Source: CAYLLN01 sp040901775
Lineage (GTDB): Bacteria; Planctomycetota; Planctomycetia; Pirellulales; Pirellulaceae
Assembly: GCA_040901775.1 (NCBI GenBank)
Contig: JBBDYF010000278.1
Coordinates: forward strand, 1 to 64,000
DNA length: 64,000 nucleotides
Direction of reading: 5' to 3'
Part shown: in pieces, positions 9,974 through 19,351 of the stretch
Numbering within the stretch: position 1 is the stretch's first letter
Layout: every line of letters starts with the position of its first letter
Position numbers and translations under genes: made by a program
The notes under the pieces: generated by a model
What the model was told of the DNA's origin: nothing
Database searches by the model: none
Seen by the model: only the letters and a program-made list of their open reading frames with translations

Positions 9974-12900
9974 ATGGATCCCATGTCGCAAAGTCCTTCC
10001 CCTTCGCCGTTGCATTACGAGGTCAATGCTCAGCCTGTCCCGGGCTATACCCTCGTCCGGGTTCTGGGTCAGGGGTCGATGGGGGTCGTCTGGCTGGCCG
10101 AAACCGAAAACGGCTTCGAGCGGGCTTTGAAAATCATCGACCTCCAGCAACGGGGAGGGCGCAAAGAGTTTCGCGGCCTGCGGACGATCAAGCGACGAAG
10201 ACTGCTCCAGGGGAACTTGCTCACTCTGATCGACTATTGGATCAAAGACGCAGAGGGAACGTTTCTGCCTGACGCGGACGATTCCGCGGACGACGAGACG
10301 TCGGACGTTCCCCAGACGCGGCCCTCCTCGTTGTCGGGCAGCACGTCGCGCGATCTGAAGGACACGTCTCGCGGCCGTGGCGTCCCGGCTGTTCCGCGCG
10401 GAACGATGGGTGATGTGGGCGATTACGCACCCGCCCCCAGCGATGCTCCGTGGGCGGGTCCGCCGGCCAAAAACATTCATCGGCCGGTCCAGTTGATCGT
10501 GGCGATGGAACTGGGGCACAAGACCCTCTTCGATCGCCTCCGCGAGTGCCACAGCGACCGGCAACCGGGCATTTCCGCGGCCGAATTGCTGCCGTACATG
10601 GAGCAGTCCGCCCGCGGGCTGGATTACCTGCATCGCGAGGGAATTCTGCACCGCGACGTCAAGCCGGCAAACATCATGCTGGTGGGAGACGTCGCCAAGG
10701 TTTGCGACTATGGGCTGGTGATTTCGCAGGACGACGACCTGCGGATGACGTCGAACGCGTTTACGTTGCCCTATGCCTCGCCCGAGGCGGTCAGCAATCA
10801 TCCGCTCAACGGCCGCACCGACCAATACTCCCTGGCGGTGACTTATGTCGAGTTGCGAACGGGGCGCTGGCCTTACTCCAGCGATACGGCGCCGACCGTC
10901 TATTCCACCAAAGAAACGGGCAAGTACGATCTGACCCGAATTCGCAAGCGGCCCGTGCGCAGCGTACTCAAACGGGCTTTGGCCACCAAACCAGGCGACC
11001 GTTTTGGCACTTGCTCGGAGTTCGTCAAGGCCCTGACCCAGGCCGAGCAAAGCCGGCCGATGGTAGCGCTCGCCGCCCGTTGCGCAGCATTGTTGGCCCT
11101 GCTGCTGATGCTCGGGATCGCCGCGGCTCTGGCTTATCCGCCTTCGCGCGAGCGCGTGTTCGCCGCCATCTGGCCGCAAAGCGCCCTGCCGCCTGAACTG
11201 CTGGAAGCCATCGGCCGGCACGAGGAAGGTCTGAAACTTTCGACGACGTATGACGCAGCTCGCGAGCATCACGATCAGCTACGGCCGAGCCTCTCCGAAT
11301 TACAGGCCCACCTCGACCTGTTCGACGCCCCCGATCCGGTCGAGGCGGATGTGCGGCTGCTGCAAGGGCGATTGTCGGCGGGCGGCAACGATTGGGATCA
11401 GGTTCAAAGCGAATTAAATGCCTTGGCGGGGATGGAACTGGAAGCCGACCAACGGCTGCTGCTCGACTTTCTGCAATTGCTCGCCGCCGATCACGCCTGG
11501 TCGCCCGCTGCCGGGGGACAGGACGAGGTGACCCCGCAGCTCGAAATGGCCCAAAATGCGGGTGCGGCGCTGCAAGCTCAACTGAGCCCGTGGGAAAAAG
11601 ACCTCTATCGGCAAGTCATCGCCAGGCATGGCTCGAGCGAGGCCCAGCGCCGGGAAGGCTTGGTCCGCGTCGTTCGCGACTCGCGGAGCAAGAACGACAT
11701 CGACGCTGCCGTGAAGTCGTTGAAGGAACTCGAAACCCTACTCGAAAATGCAACGGATGAGGGGGGGCAGCGGCATCGCTGGCAGGCCGGCTACGAGCGC
11801 CTGCACCTCGATATCGCCCGCGATCTCGTAGCGGGCGAACCGTCCAACGAGGCCTGGCTCGCGTTTGACCAGCGGATCGACGCCCTGCGGTCGCAACTTG
11901 GCGATCTGACGGCCGAGCGCGCTCAGCTCGCGGGATTGCGGATTCTGGTGACAACGCGATTTGATCCCAGCCGGTTTTCTCTCGACCTTCCCTTGGCCGA
12001 TGCGTTTGCCGAACTGGCCTCGGCCACGAACCAGTGGAGCCAACTGGACGCCGCTCACTTTTCGCCCTCCGAGCGTCAGAAGCTAACCGAACTGTATGCG
12101 GAGCTAGGCCCGACGATCGTGGCCGCAAGCACGCCGCTGCCGGTAGAGTGGCGAGACCGTCTGGGCGCGATTGTTGCGCCCGACAACCTGCTCGCCCTCT
12201 TGACCGACCGCGTTGCCGCTCAACTCCAGGCTCAAAACGCCCTCGGACTGGCAGCGACGACGACGGATCTGAACGGCCTCGTGCAGACGTTGAACCTGAG
12301 CGGCTCGAAGGCTGCGGCGGCTCGCCTGGCCGATATCCACCTCGAAGCGGACTTCGCGCCATTTGTGCTGGCTACGGCCGAGCCGGGCCAGGCCGTCAAG
12401 TCCTTTGCCGAGCGAGCGCTGGCCACGGGGCGACCGGCCGGGTGGCTCGACCGTTTGCTCCGTCTGGCCGAAGGAAATGAAGCCTGGGCCCAAGCGGCCG
12501 TGCCGGAATTGTATGTCTTGCTAAAGCGTTTGCCGTCCGGCTCCGGCGATGGATCCACGATTGCGGACTATCCGTCTCGAATCGCCAGCCTGTCGCTCGC
12601 CAAGTACGTGACGAATGACGGTGGCTTATCGGACCCAGCCGTGCGTGCCGCCATTCGGAAGCAAATCGAGACGCTAGGCGCCGATCTTCCGCTCGCCGCG
12701 CTGCTCGATGCCGAACTCTGGCTGGAGGAGCCGTCGGCTGCCGACGGGCAGAATGCCGCGGCGACTCAAAAACGAAACGCGCTGACCGTTTCGGTGAACA
12801 ACGCGATCGATCGCCTCGCTCCTGCCGGTGGATCGGCAAACGATCCGCTCCGCGACTATGGACAGTTCTTGCGTGCTCGCCTGGATGTCCTGGCAGGCGA

Positions 12901-15586
12901 CGCGGCTACATCCGCCGACTCAGCCGTTCTGCTGGCCTGGCCCGAAGGCAACCCAACCACGGCCAACGACTGGCACACCCCGCGCCGCACGCGAACCGCT
13001 ACCGATCTGCTGGTCAGCCAGGGCGATCGAGCGCTTGCCCTGGACGATAGCGACATTCTGCATTTCCACCAATTGGCTGCCAGTCGCGTTGCTACCGCTG
13101 GGGAGCTGCTCGAAAAGGCGGAGCGTCTGGGTTGCGACCGCTCCGACTTCCGCGGGTTGCACGCGCTCGTGCTGGCCGTTCCGGCCGGCGAACAACGGGG
13201 GCCGGAACAGTGGCAACGCATCGCCGACGAGTGCCGGCTGGCGCTGGCCGATGCGGCCGCCGGCGAGCGCCTGAAGGATTGCCGGGGCCTGATCGAGTAC
13301 GTCGGAGCGCTCGCCATTTCACGAAGCTCGGCTGACGCTACCCCCGTGCAGAATCGAGGTGCGATTGCCTCGTTCGCCCGGTTACTGGCGGAAGAGCAGA
13401 TTTTTCGGGACGACAGCCCTCGGGATTCGTCCGATCGCGAAGTTTTGGAGCATGTGATCCTGCCCGCCCTGGCAATTGGCGCGCCCGAGCCGATGACCGA
13501 GCAAGATCGCGAGAACCTGGCCCGCGCCTGGGGCGCGAAGGGTCGAATATTGGAGCGCAACGAGGGATTGGTCAATCTTCCCGGCGTCCAGGCGGCGCCC
13601 CATGCCGATACTTATGCCCGGGCCATCCAGGCCGCGCACGACGCTTATTCCAGGGCGCAAAAGCTCCATCCTGCAGTGCTGTATGCGGGGGGTTACGCGC
13701 GGACGTTGCTGGAGTTGCCCCGCGAAGATTTCGACATTGAAAAGCAGTTCCCGCACTTGCTGACGCTGGTCGAGCGTTACGACCCCCAGGGAAATTCCGA
13801 CGATCCGAGTCTGTTGCTCGCCGGAGCGTGGGTGCAGCGCCGCCTGGCGCTCCGCGCCACCGATCGTGGCGAGCAGATGCAGCACTTGGGGGAATCGCTG
13901 CGGCGCTACAAGCTGGTTGAAGCGGCGACGACCGCCGACGATCCGTACAACTTGCGGAGCATGGCCCTGGTCGGCGCGAGCGACACGCATGTGAGAGCCG
14001 CGTTCTATACTTCGATCCGTTCGGCCGACGAGGTTCCTCGCGAGGGCGAAGCGGGCGCGCCCGCGGACGACGTCGCACCAGCGGAGATGACGAGGTACCA
14101 GCACCTGAGGCGGGCGTTGGAATACGCCGGTTCGGCCCAGGCCTATGCGAACCGCCGGCTTCCCGAGGAGGCGTTGCTGTCCGAGGGGAACGCGCTGGAA
14201 GACCTCGCCTATTACTGCAAACTGACCGAGAACTATCCCGCGGCCGAGCAGGCGTTTAAGCAAGCCGCCCAGGAAACCGGCTTGGTCCGCTCGAACGTGT
14301 ACGCGCTGACCTGCCTAGGGCGGTGCCAATTCCGTTGGGCACGCGATGCCGCCGACATCGACGGCGATCCCGATCGGCGGCGCGGCAAAATCCGCGAGGC
14401 TCATGTCTCGCTGCAAGAGGCGGTCGCTCAAGCCGGCGAGAATCCAGCGTCCGCCGCCGAAGCGCGGTGGTGGCTCGCCCACACCCTGTTCGATCGTGTG
14501 ACAGACGGTCCTGGCGACCTAAGCGCCCCGACCGATAATCCCTTTGCCAAGAAGCCGACCGAGGAATTGGGCAACTTGCTCAAGGATGTCAGCCTGAAAC
14601 AGATGGCTCAGGTTGAACTAAAGGCTCGCCATGCGCTGTTGGAAGCAGCCTGGAAGGAATCGCGTGAGGCCGCGGCCCTCGTCGATCCTCGGCTCGATCC
14701 CGCTACTCGGCTCCTGTATTCTTCCGACGCCGCGCGAATGGGTGCGGAATTTTACAAGGGACTGACCAATTCCGGCGCGAAAGAGCGATTGCCCGAGGTG
14801 ACGGCAAGCTTACGGACGCTGGTGTCGGAATCGCTTAGGGTCGTCAAGCAACGGCCAGAAACCTTCACGCCATCGCACGTTTACGTCCTCGTGGCAGCGC
14901 TGCACGACGTGGATAAAGTAAACACCGCCGGTTCGACGCCGCTGAAGGATTACGAGTCGCTCTTCGATCGTCCCAGCGATGCCTGGAGGATTCAATTCGC
15001 CAATCTCTTGCTGCTCGAGGCGGATACAGGCAAGCGCGACAATCTTATCAAGGAGGCCGAAGGGGTAGCCGCTCAGATCACCGATCCGCGGGCGCGGGAT
15101 GCTATCGAGGGCAGATGTAAGCTGGCGCGGGCGGACTTGCTTTTCAATCGAGAGTTGGGGAAGCAAATTCTAGACGGGAGCAGCGCTGCGAAACTGAAGG
15201 TTTCGTTGACTCAGGCGCATCGGCTGTATATGGAAGGGCTCAAGGCATCTGCCCGCAGTGCCGACAAACGGGTGGTGCCTAACTTGGAGGCGCTGGCCAA
15301 AGAGCCGTTGCGGTCGATCGAATTGGGATCCTTTGAAAAACACCTGTCCAAATTAGAGGCCTACCAGCTTCGAGAGCACATTCGTGCTAATGAAGATTCT
15401 CGCACGAAACTCTGCGCGGTTTTGCTAACGGCGTGCCCGAAGCTGAAAGGCGGCCCTCCACTGTCGGACGAAGGCAAACAGGTGGTAGATGACCTGCACG
15501 ACTGCTTGAAGTCGCTAATATTTATTGATAAGAGACTCCTGGTGAAATACCGAAGTCTTCTGGAAGAGTTGGCGAAAAAACTTTAA
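9974..15586 (+). CDS. Giant membrane Ser/Thr protein kinase with long extracytoplasmic helical region
   Basis: About 1870 residues. The N-terminal Hanks-type kinase shows the glycine loop LGQGSMGVV, ATP-binding lysine K53 (ALKII), catalytic loop HRDVKPAN (H226, D228, K230, N233) and a DYG triplet (D245) in place of DFG. A single membrane helix lies near residues 365-388. The remaining roughly 1450 residues are helical and rich in A, L, E and Q, resembling TPR-like or coiled material, and should lie outside the cytoplasm. By analogy with PpkA-type kinases that control T6SS through FHA proteins, it could act with the FHA-DUF6931 protein encoded at 24666; this link is inferred from proximity. 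The start is uncertain: the ATG at 9974 is used, but TTG at 9953 is also in frame and neither has a strong ribosome-binding site. No partner phosphatase is seen in the window. Confidence 0.85.
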   Translation: MDPMSQSPSPSPLHYEVNAQPVPGYTLVRVLGQGSMGVVWLAETENGFERALKIIDLQQRGGRKEFRGLRTIKRRRLLQGNLLTLIDYWIKDAEGTFLPDADDSADDETSDVPQTRPSSLSGSTSRDLKDTSRGRGVPAVPRGTMGDVGDYAPAPSDAPWAGPPAKNIHRPVQLIVAMELGHKTLFDRLRECHSDRQPGISAAELLPYMEQSARGLDYLHREGILHRDVKPANIMLVGDVAKVCDYGLVISQDDDLRMTSNAFTLPYASPEAVSNHPLNGRTDQYSLAVTYVELRTGRWPYSSDTAPTVYSTKETGKYDLTRIRKRPVRSVLKRALATKPGDRFGTCSEFVKALTQAEQSRPMVALAARCAALLALLLMLGIAAALAYPPSRERVFAAIWPQSALPPELLEAIGRHEEGLKLSTTYDAAREHHDQLRPSLSELQAHLDLFDAPDPVEADVRLLQGRLSAGGNDWDQVQSELNALAGMELEADQRLLLDFLQLLAADHAWSPAAGGQDEVTPQLEMAQNAGAALQAQLSPWEKDLYRQVIARHGSSEAQRREGLVRVVRDSRSKNDIDAAVKSLKELETLLENATDEGGQRHRWQAGYERLHLDIARDLVAGEPSNEAWLAFDQRIDALRSQLGDLTAERAQLAGLRILVTTRFDPSRFSLDLPLADAFAELASATNQWSQLDAAHFSPSERQKLTELYAELGPTIVAASTPLPVEWRDRLGAIVAPDNLLALLTDRVAAQLQAQNALGLAATTTDLNGLVQTLNLSGSKAAAARLADIHLEADFAPFVLATAEPGQAVKSFAERALATGRPAGWLDRLLRLAEGNEAWAQAAVPELYVLLKRLPSGSGDGSTIADYPSRIASLSLAKYVTNDGGLSDPAVRAAIRKQIETLGADLPLAALLDAELWLEEPSAADGQNAAATQKRNALTVSVNNAIDRLAPAGGSANDPLRDYGQFLRARLDVLAGDAATSADSAVLLAWPEGNPTTANDWHTPRRTRTATDLLVSQGDRALALDDSDILHFHQLAASRVATAGELLEKAERLGCDRSDFRGLHALVLAVPAGEQRGPEQWQRIADECRLALADAAAGERLKDCRGLIEYVGALAISRSSADATPVQNRGAIASFARLLAEEQIFRDDSPRDSSDREVLEHVILPALAIGAPEPMTEQDRENLARAWGAKGRILERNEGLVNLPGVQAAPHADTYARAIQAAHDAYSRAQKLHPAVLYAGGYARTLLELPREDFDIEKQFPHLLTLVERYDPQGNSDDPSLLLAGAWVQRRLALRATDRGEQMQHLGESLRRYKLVEAATTADDPYNLRSMALVGASDTHVRAAFYTSIRSADEVPREGEAGAPADDVAPAEMTRYQHLRRALEYAGSAQAYANRRLPEEALLSEGNALEDLAYYCKLTENYPAAEQAFKQAAQETGLVRSNVYALTCLGRCQFRWARDAADIDGDPDRRRGKIREAHVSLQEAVAQAGENPASAAEARWWLAHTLFDRVTDGPGDLSAPTDNPFAKKPTEELGNLLKDVSLKQMAQVELKARHALLEAAWKESREAAALVDPRLDPATRLLYSSDAARMGAEFYKGLTNSGAKERLPEVTASLRTLVSESLRVVKQRPETFTPSHVYVLVAALHDVDKVNTAGSTPLKDYESLFDRPSDAWRIQFANLLLLEADTGKRDNLIKEAEGVAAQITDPRARDAIEGRCKLARADLLFNRELGKQILDGSSAAKLKVSLTQAHRLYMEGLKASARSADKRVVPNLEALAKEPLRSIELGSFEKHLSKLEAYQLREHIRANEDSRTKLCAVLLTACPKLKGGPPLSDEGKQVVDDLHDCLKSLIFIDKRLLVKYRSLLEELAKKL

Positions 15587-15639
15587 CTTCGCCCCGACCT
15601 TGGCATGATCGTCGGATCTCTCGGGAGCCAGGTCGCCCG

Positions 15640-16012
15640 GCCTTCGCCGAAACGAAAATGTGAAGTGAACGTATTGACACTTCTTCGGCGACTGTCTATA
15701 ATTTCGTTTAGGCACCGCGCGGATCCTGCGCGTAGGCTCCTTGGCAATTTGGTGATTCGTGCAAGCGGAGCGTCGCCGGCATTGGAGTCCGCCGGGCGGC
15801 GGTGCGGCGCTGCTTTGCCAAGCAAAGTACCACGGGGCCCGTGGTACCTACGGGGCGGTGGCGACAGCAGCTCGTTTCGCTTATCGGCCTGATTGCCGAA
15901 ACGCGTTTTGCTGATCGCCGACAATCTCGCAAGTGCTTAAGCTGCAACAGCTTGCGATGATTAGTGAAGCCCGCCGCGATGAAAAATGACGTAAAACGAT
16001 AAACGAAACTCG
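15640..16012 (+). ncRNA. Structured non-coding element, copy A (candidate small RNA)
   Basis: This intergenic block recurs at 55770-56211. Shared parts are GAAGTG.ACGTATTGACA with a promoter, a GC hairpin just downstream (CGCGC/GCGCG with a 7-base loop near 15716-15732), TTGGCAA.TTGGT (15741 on), and a 3' half (15870-16012) built from GTTTCGCT-ATC boxes in both orientations that can nest into hairpins. The middle (about 15780-15868) is not conserved. It lies between convergent genes, so the promoter serves no obvious protein gene. It may be a small RNA gene or a mobile non-coding repeat; both ideas are inference. Confidence 0.5.
15674..15702 (+). promoter_or_regulatory. Perfect sigma-70 consensus promoter in element copy A
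   Basis: TTGACA (15674-15679), a 17-base spacer and TATAAT (15697-15702) match the full consensus. Transcription would start near 15710 and run into the structured element, away from the kinase and against the TonB receptor gene. Copy B keeps the same layout. Confidence 0.65.
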
Positions 16013-16030
16013 GCCAGGCCAGGCGGCCAC

Positions 16031-18400
16031 CTACAGTCGCCATTCCAGGCCGGCATAGGCGGTCAGGCCGGGCGAAAAGGCCGCCGTCACTCCGCCAGGC
16101 GTCACGGCGTCGCCGTCCAATCGCAGGTCGAGGTGCTCGATATAGTTGCGATCGAATAGGTTGTCCACGCCGGCGATGATGTGCAGGTTTGAGGTGAGGT
16201 TGTAGTAGCCGCGAACGTCCGAAGTGAAAAATCCGGGAGTCTCCTCCTCGACCTGAATGCTCGTCGTATCGCCGAAGGCCGTGTCGCGCAAGAAACCGGC
16301 CCGATCCTGCCGGGCAACGAATCGGAACGCCCATTCCAGGCCCCAGATATTGTCCGGGCTCGGTTCCGCCAAACGCAGGCCCAAGCGTCCTTCGAGCGGG
16401 TAGATGCCGGGAAGCGGCCGGTCGATCACATGGTCGTACCCCTCGACGTACAACATCGAGCCGAAGGCCGTCGTCATTTCCGTCAACTCGTAGTCGAGAT
16501 ACAACTCAAAACCCTTGAGCGTGGCCAGGTCGGTGTTCTGCGCGAACAGGATCTGGGCTTGCGTGGGCGGATCGAAGGCATAAGCGGCGTAGGTGTTGTA
16601 GTCGTAGATCCAGCTATGGAACGCCGAGGCCCGGCCCGACCAGTAGCCGTAGTCGGCCACGACGCTGCCGTCCGCCTGCAGGGCTTTCTCTTTCAGCAGT
16701 CCCGGAAAGCCGGCGACTTTGCTGAAGCCGTTCTGCAAAATGCCCAGGAACACGCCGTCCGAGTAGCGATTGATCAAATCGGGGGTTCGCTCGGCATAAC
16801 CGACCCCGCCGCGAAGCATCCATTCGGGCGTCAGTTCGACCTCGCCGCTGAGATAGCCCGCGTACAGGATGTCGTTCTGGGGCAATCCAACGTCGGTGAT
16901 TTCGTCCAGAATTGGCGTATCGTCGAATTCCGACTGCCGCGCGTGCGTGTGGGCAAAGTCCACGCGTCCGCCCAGCGACGTCTTGACGTAGGACGACCAA
17001 GGCAGGGTGTACTCGGCGAAAATGCCGGGGTCGGTCAGGCTGGAATGCGGCTGGTTGGTCGAGAACCGCCGCTCGTCGGGCTCCAAGAAACCTCCTACAT
17101 CTTCAATCTGGAAGCTCTCGAACGTCCGCTGGGTGACGTAGCGGAAGTCCACGCCCGAGCGGAGGTGCTCGCCCTGCTCTTCGCCGTAGATGCGCGAGGC
17201 GCGGGCCCCGAACGACGCCAGGTTTCCGTTCACTGTCGCGTCGATACCGCTGGGGGAGAACTCGCCAGTTTGGAACTCGTCGTTCAAGCCGCCAGCAATC
17301 CGGCTGCGCTGCTCCAGCTTGCTGCCGTTCTGGTTGTCGCCGTTGAAGCGGGTGTAGTTGTACCAGACCTGCGCGACGGAAATCTCGCCGGTCCCAGGGT
17401 CCTCTTCACGGTAATTCACGTTGTAGCTGTCGGTGGCCAGATCGTCGATGTCGAAGAACTGGAGCGCGTACTCGGTGTCGCGCAATTCGAGGCGGCTGTA
17501 GCGAAACTCGATCTTCGAGTAGTCGGACAAGTCGTAGCCGAGTTGCAACAGCGCGTTTTGGCTGTTGTAGCTCGACGGAATTAGCTGGCCGTTGCCCGCC
17601 CGATAGTCGGAACCGCTGCGCATGCCGAAATGGGTAATGAAGCCGTGGTTCTCGCCTGCCCCGGTAAACGTATCGCGGCCGTCGATCTGCCCGCCGTTGC
17701 CGCGGGCCGTCACGCCGAACCGATTGGTCCATTCAAAGCCGCAGCACGAGCGGGGCGTGTCGACGGTTTGAATGTCGATAAAGCTGAAGCCGGGACCGTA
17801 CCGCAAACCGTAAGGGCCGGGAACGACCGTGACGGTGCTAATGAGCGACGGGTCGATCTTGTTCAGCATCGAGTCCAAATCGAGTCGTGCCGGCAGGAAG
17901 TACTCGCCGTTGCCTTGGGCATAGATCTGTCCGAACCGATAGCCGCGAACGTGCGGATCGAACGCCACCTGCGAGCGGCGCTGGGCGGCGACCGTTTGCA
18001 CGCTTTCCGAATCGCGGAGCAACGAGCCCAAGTCGAGGGCTGGATTGTTCCTCGCCTCGGCCTGTCCGATGACATCGGCCGTGGGCGACGATTCGATCTC
18101 CAGGCGAGCCGCTTCCAGTTGCTGATCGAACGCCAACTGACCGAGGTCGTCCTCTTGGCCCAAGCCATCGAGCGGCTGGAACGGCGAATCGAGCGGCTGG
18201 AAAGGTGAATCCTGGGGCTGGCCGACTGGATCTTGCAGGTTCACCAGCCTGATCGAACGTTCTTGAAACTCGAGGCCGTCCCCGAGCAGTTCAATTCCGC
18301 CGGGAATTGCCGGCTCGCTAGCGGCCAGCCGGCTGTGCGGCGCAAGGCTTCCGCCCGCGATGAACAGTGCGGTGCAGCAGCGCAAGAAGCTGATCTTCAT
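16031..18400 (-). CDS. TonB-dependent outer-membrane receptor
   Basis: 789 residues, in the normal range for TonB-dependent receptors, which import large nutrients such as metal chelates, vitamins or glycans across the outer membrane. A signal peptide (MKISFLRCCTALFIAGGSLA) is followed by about 100 variable residues and a plug domain: a Q/AQRR..VAFDPHVRGYR segment, then LISTVTVVPGPYGLRYGPG, the typical plug ending. The rest alternates beta strands and turns, as expected for the 22-strand barrel, ending YAGLEWRL. The repeated SPFQPLD near residues 60-75 is a short internal duplication. The ATG at 18400 has a G-rich site upstream and overlaps the stop of a possible small reading frame. The substrate cannot be deduced; no siderophore or cobalamin gene is adjacent. 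Confidence 0.85.
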   Translation of the reverse strand: MKISFLRCCTALFIAGGSLAPHSRLAASEPAIPGGIELLGDGLEFQERSIRLVNLQDPVGQPQDSPFQPLDSPFQPLDGLGQEDDLGQLAFDQQLEAARLEIESSPTADVIGQAEARNNPALDLGSLLRDSESVQTVAAQRRSQVAFDPHVRGYRFGQIYAQGNGEYFLPARLDLDSMLNKIDPSLISTVTVVPGPYGLRYGPGFSFIDIQTVDTPRSCCGFEWTNRFGVTARGNGGQIDGRDTFTGAGENHGFITHFGMRSGSDYRAGNGQLIPSSYNSQNALLQLGYDLSDYSKIEFRYSRLELRDTEYALQFFDIDDLATDSYNVNYREEDPGTGEISVAQVWYNYTRFNGDNQNGSKLEQRSRIAGGLNDEFQTGEFSPSGIDATVNGNLASFGARASRIYGEEQGEHLRSGVDFRYVTQRTFESFQIEDVGGFLEPDERRFSTNQPHSSLTDPGIFAEYTLPWSSYVKTSLGGRVDFAHTHARQSEFDDTPILDEITDVGLPQNDILYAGYLSGEVELTPEWMLRGGVGYAERTPDLINRYSDGVFLGILQNGFSKVAGFPGLLKEKALQADGSVVADYGYWSGRASAFHSWIYDYNTYAAYAFDPPTQAQILFAQNTDLATLKGFELYLDYELTEMTTAFGSMLYVEGYDHVIDRPLPGIYPLEGRLGLRLAEPSPDNIWGLEWAFRFVARQDRAGFLRDTAFGDTTSIQVEEETPGFFTSDVRGYYNLTSNLHIIAGVDNLFDRNYIEHLDLRLDGDAVTPGGVTAAFSPGLTAYAGLEWRL

Positions 18401-18615
18401 GATCCCCCCTGAGGCCGATCCTCGGCCTGGCCTTCCGCCTGGTGCTCGGAACGAGCACGCTCGCATGCGGTCAAACGCGGCTCGAGCGGATTGTTGGCGC
18501 GCGGATCATTCGCGATCCGCGCCACAGCCGGCAATCCTGCTACAACCATCGTCGGCAGGTGCGGAAAGCATTCTTGACACTGGCCCGCTGCGATGGGAGC
18601 TCCTCCCATCGACAA
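18397..18615 (-). CDS. Possible small protein translationally coupled to the TonB receptor
   Basis: A 72-codon frame whose TGA (18397-18399) overlaps the receptor ATG (18398-18400) in an ATGA arrangement, the usual sign of coupled translation. The peptide begins near MGGAPIAAGQCQECFP, with a CxxC, and is hydrophilic towards the end. Third codon positions are GC-rich, as in real genes here. There is no recognised family, and the start falls within a strong hairpin (18591-18611). It could be a leader peptide or chance. Confidence 0.3.
   Translation of the reverse strand: MSMGGAPIAAGQCQECFPHLPTMVVAGLPAVARIANDPRANNPLEPRLTACERARSEHQAEGQAEDRPQGGS
18591..18611. promoter_or_regulatory. Perfect 9-bp stem-loop in the TonB receptor leader region
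   Basis: CGATGGGAG (18591-18599) and CTCCCATCG (18603-18611) flank a three-base loop, about 190 bases before the receptor start. The structure could influence the receptor mRNA. It does not match the cobalamin riboswitch consensus as far as can be judged by eye. Confidence 0.3.
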
Positions 18616-18753
18616 GTGCCGGAACAGCCTACGCAGACGGCAAGGTTTCGCGCGGCGGGGGCCGGCGACGGATTGGTCCTCTCCCGTCGGCCGCGTGCTA
18701 GCGTAGCCGGATTACGCACGGCTAGTGCAGAGTCAACATTGAAACGATGGATC

Positions 18754-18803
18754 GTAGGACAGGTCTCCCGACCCGTCCGGACGGGTCGGGAGACCCGTCC
18801 TAC
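18754..18803. repeat. Near-perfect 25-bp inverted repeat (REP-like)
   Basis: GTAGGACAGGTCTCCCGACC and following bases (18754-18778) are mirrored by 18779-18803 with one mismatch, giving a 50-base palindrome with no loop. It lies downstream of the OB-fold gene and could end its transcript. The shape is that of dispersed REP-like intergenic palindromes; no second copy is seen in this window. Confidence 0.65.
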
Positions 18804-18832
18804 CCCCTCAACTCACGACTGACAAAGCACTG

Positions 18833-19351
18833 CTAGTCCACGATTTGGGCATCGTTGAAGATGATGCCCACGTATTCCGTATCCGGCGACTTGAGGGGAC
18901 CACGGCAGAACCCTCGGAGGGTGACGAACTGTCCGGCCCATAGCTCGGCCACTTGGCAGGCAAGTTCGGGGCGATCTTTGAGCGTTTGAGCCGGAAATCG
19001 GAACTCGAGCCCGAATTTTTCCGGCGGCTTGCCGTCGGGAGTGACGAGGGCGACGAAAAACTCGGTCGGGACTCCCTCGACCGGGATAATGTCCCGTTTG
19101 ACGGCCACCAGCCGTCCGGAAATCTCGATCTCGCGTCCCTCCAGGTGCTTGAAAGCGAAGGCCTCGTTGTCGCGATAGGCCCGCACGACTTTGAGGGCAT
19201 TGAAAATTGTCCCCCGCTCGCAGAGGTCTGCCGCCGACAGCACGCCTTGCGAGCCGCCGTATGCTTCGACGCCAAAGCCATCGATCGGCTTGGCGCCAAA
19301 CGTCACGGACGGAACGGCTGCGACCGCCAGCAGGATCCAGATTCGGCTCAT
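18833..19351 (-). CDS. Secreted OB-fold (tRNA_anti-like) protein
   Basis: 172 residues with a signal peptide (MSRIWILLAVAAVPSVTFGA). The mature part reads as one small beta barrel: FKHLEGREIEISGRLVAVKR, a middle strand block, then GQFVTLRGFCRG and YVGIIFNDAQIVD. Alternating GR.VEISG and VTLRG strands are typical of the tRNA_anti-like/OB-fold family of exported proteins, which bind ligands or other proteins rather than tRNA. The ATG at 19351 has AAGGAG eight bases upstream. It lies 162 bases downstream of the caspase-like gene on the same strand and may be the last gene of the minus T6SS arm. Its function is unknown. Confidence 0.6.
   Translation of the reverse strand: MSRIWILLAVAAVPSVTFGAKPIDGFGVEAYGGSQGVLSAADLCERGTIFNALKVVRAYRDNEAFAFKHLEGREIEISGRLVAVKRDIIPVEGVPTEFFVALVTPDGKPPEKFGLEFRFPAQTLKDRPELACQVAELWAGQFVTLRGFCRGPLKSPDTEYVGIIFNDAQIVD

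Noticed and set aside
15674..15702. Promoter for the TonB receptor gene
   Set aside because: It faces the receptor gene from its 3' side on the opposite strand, so it cannot drive it.
18401..18832. Cobalamin-type riboswitch before the TonB receptor
   Set aside because: No B12-box-like sequence was found by eye on the minus strand; only simple hairpins are present.
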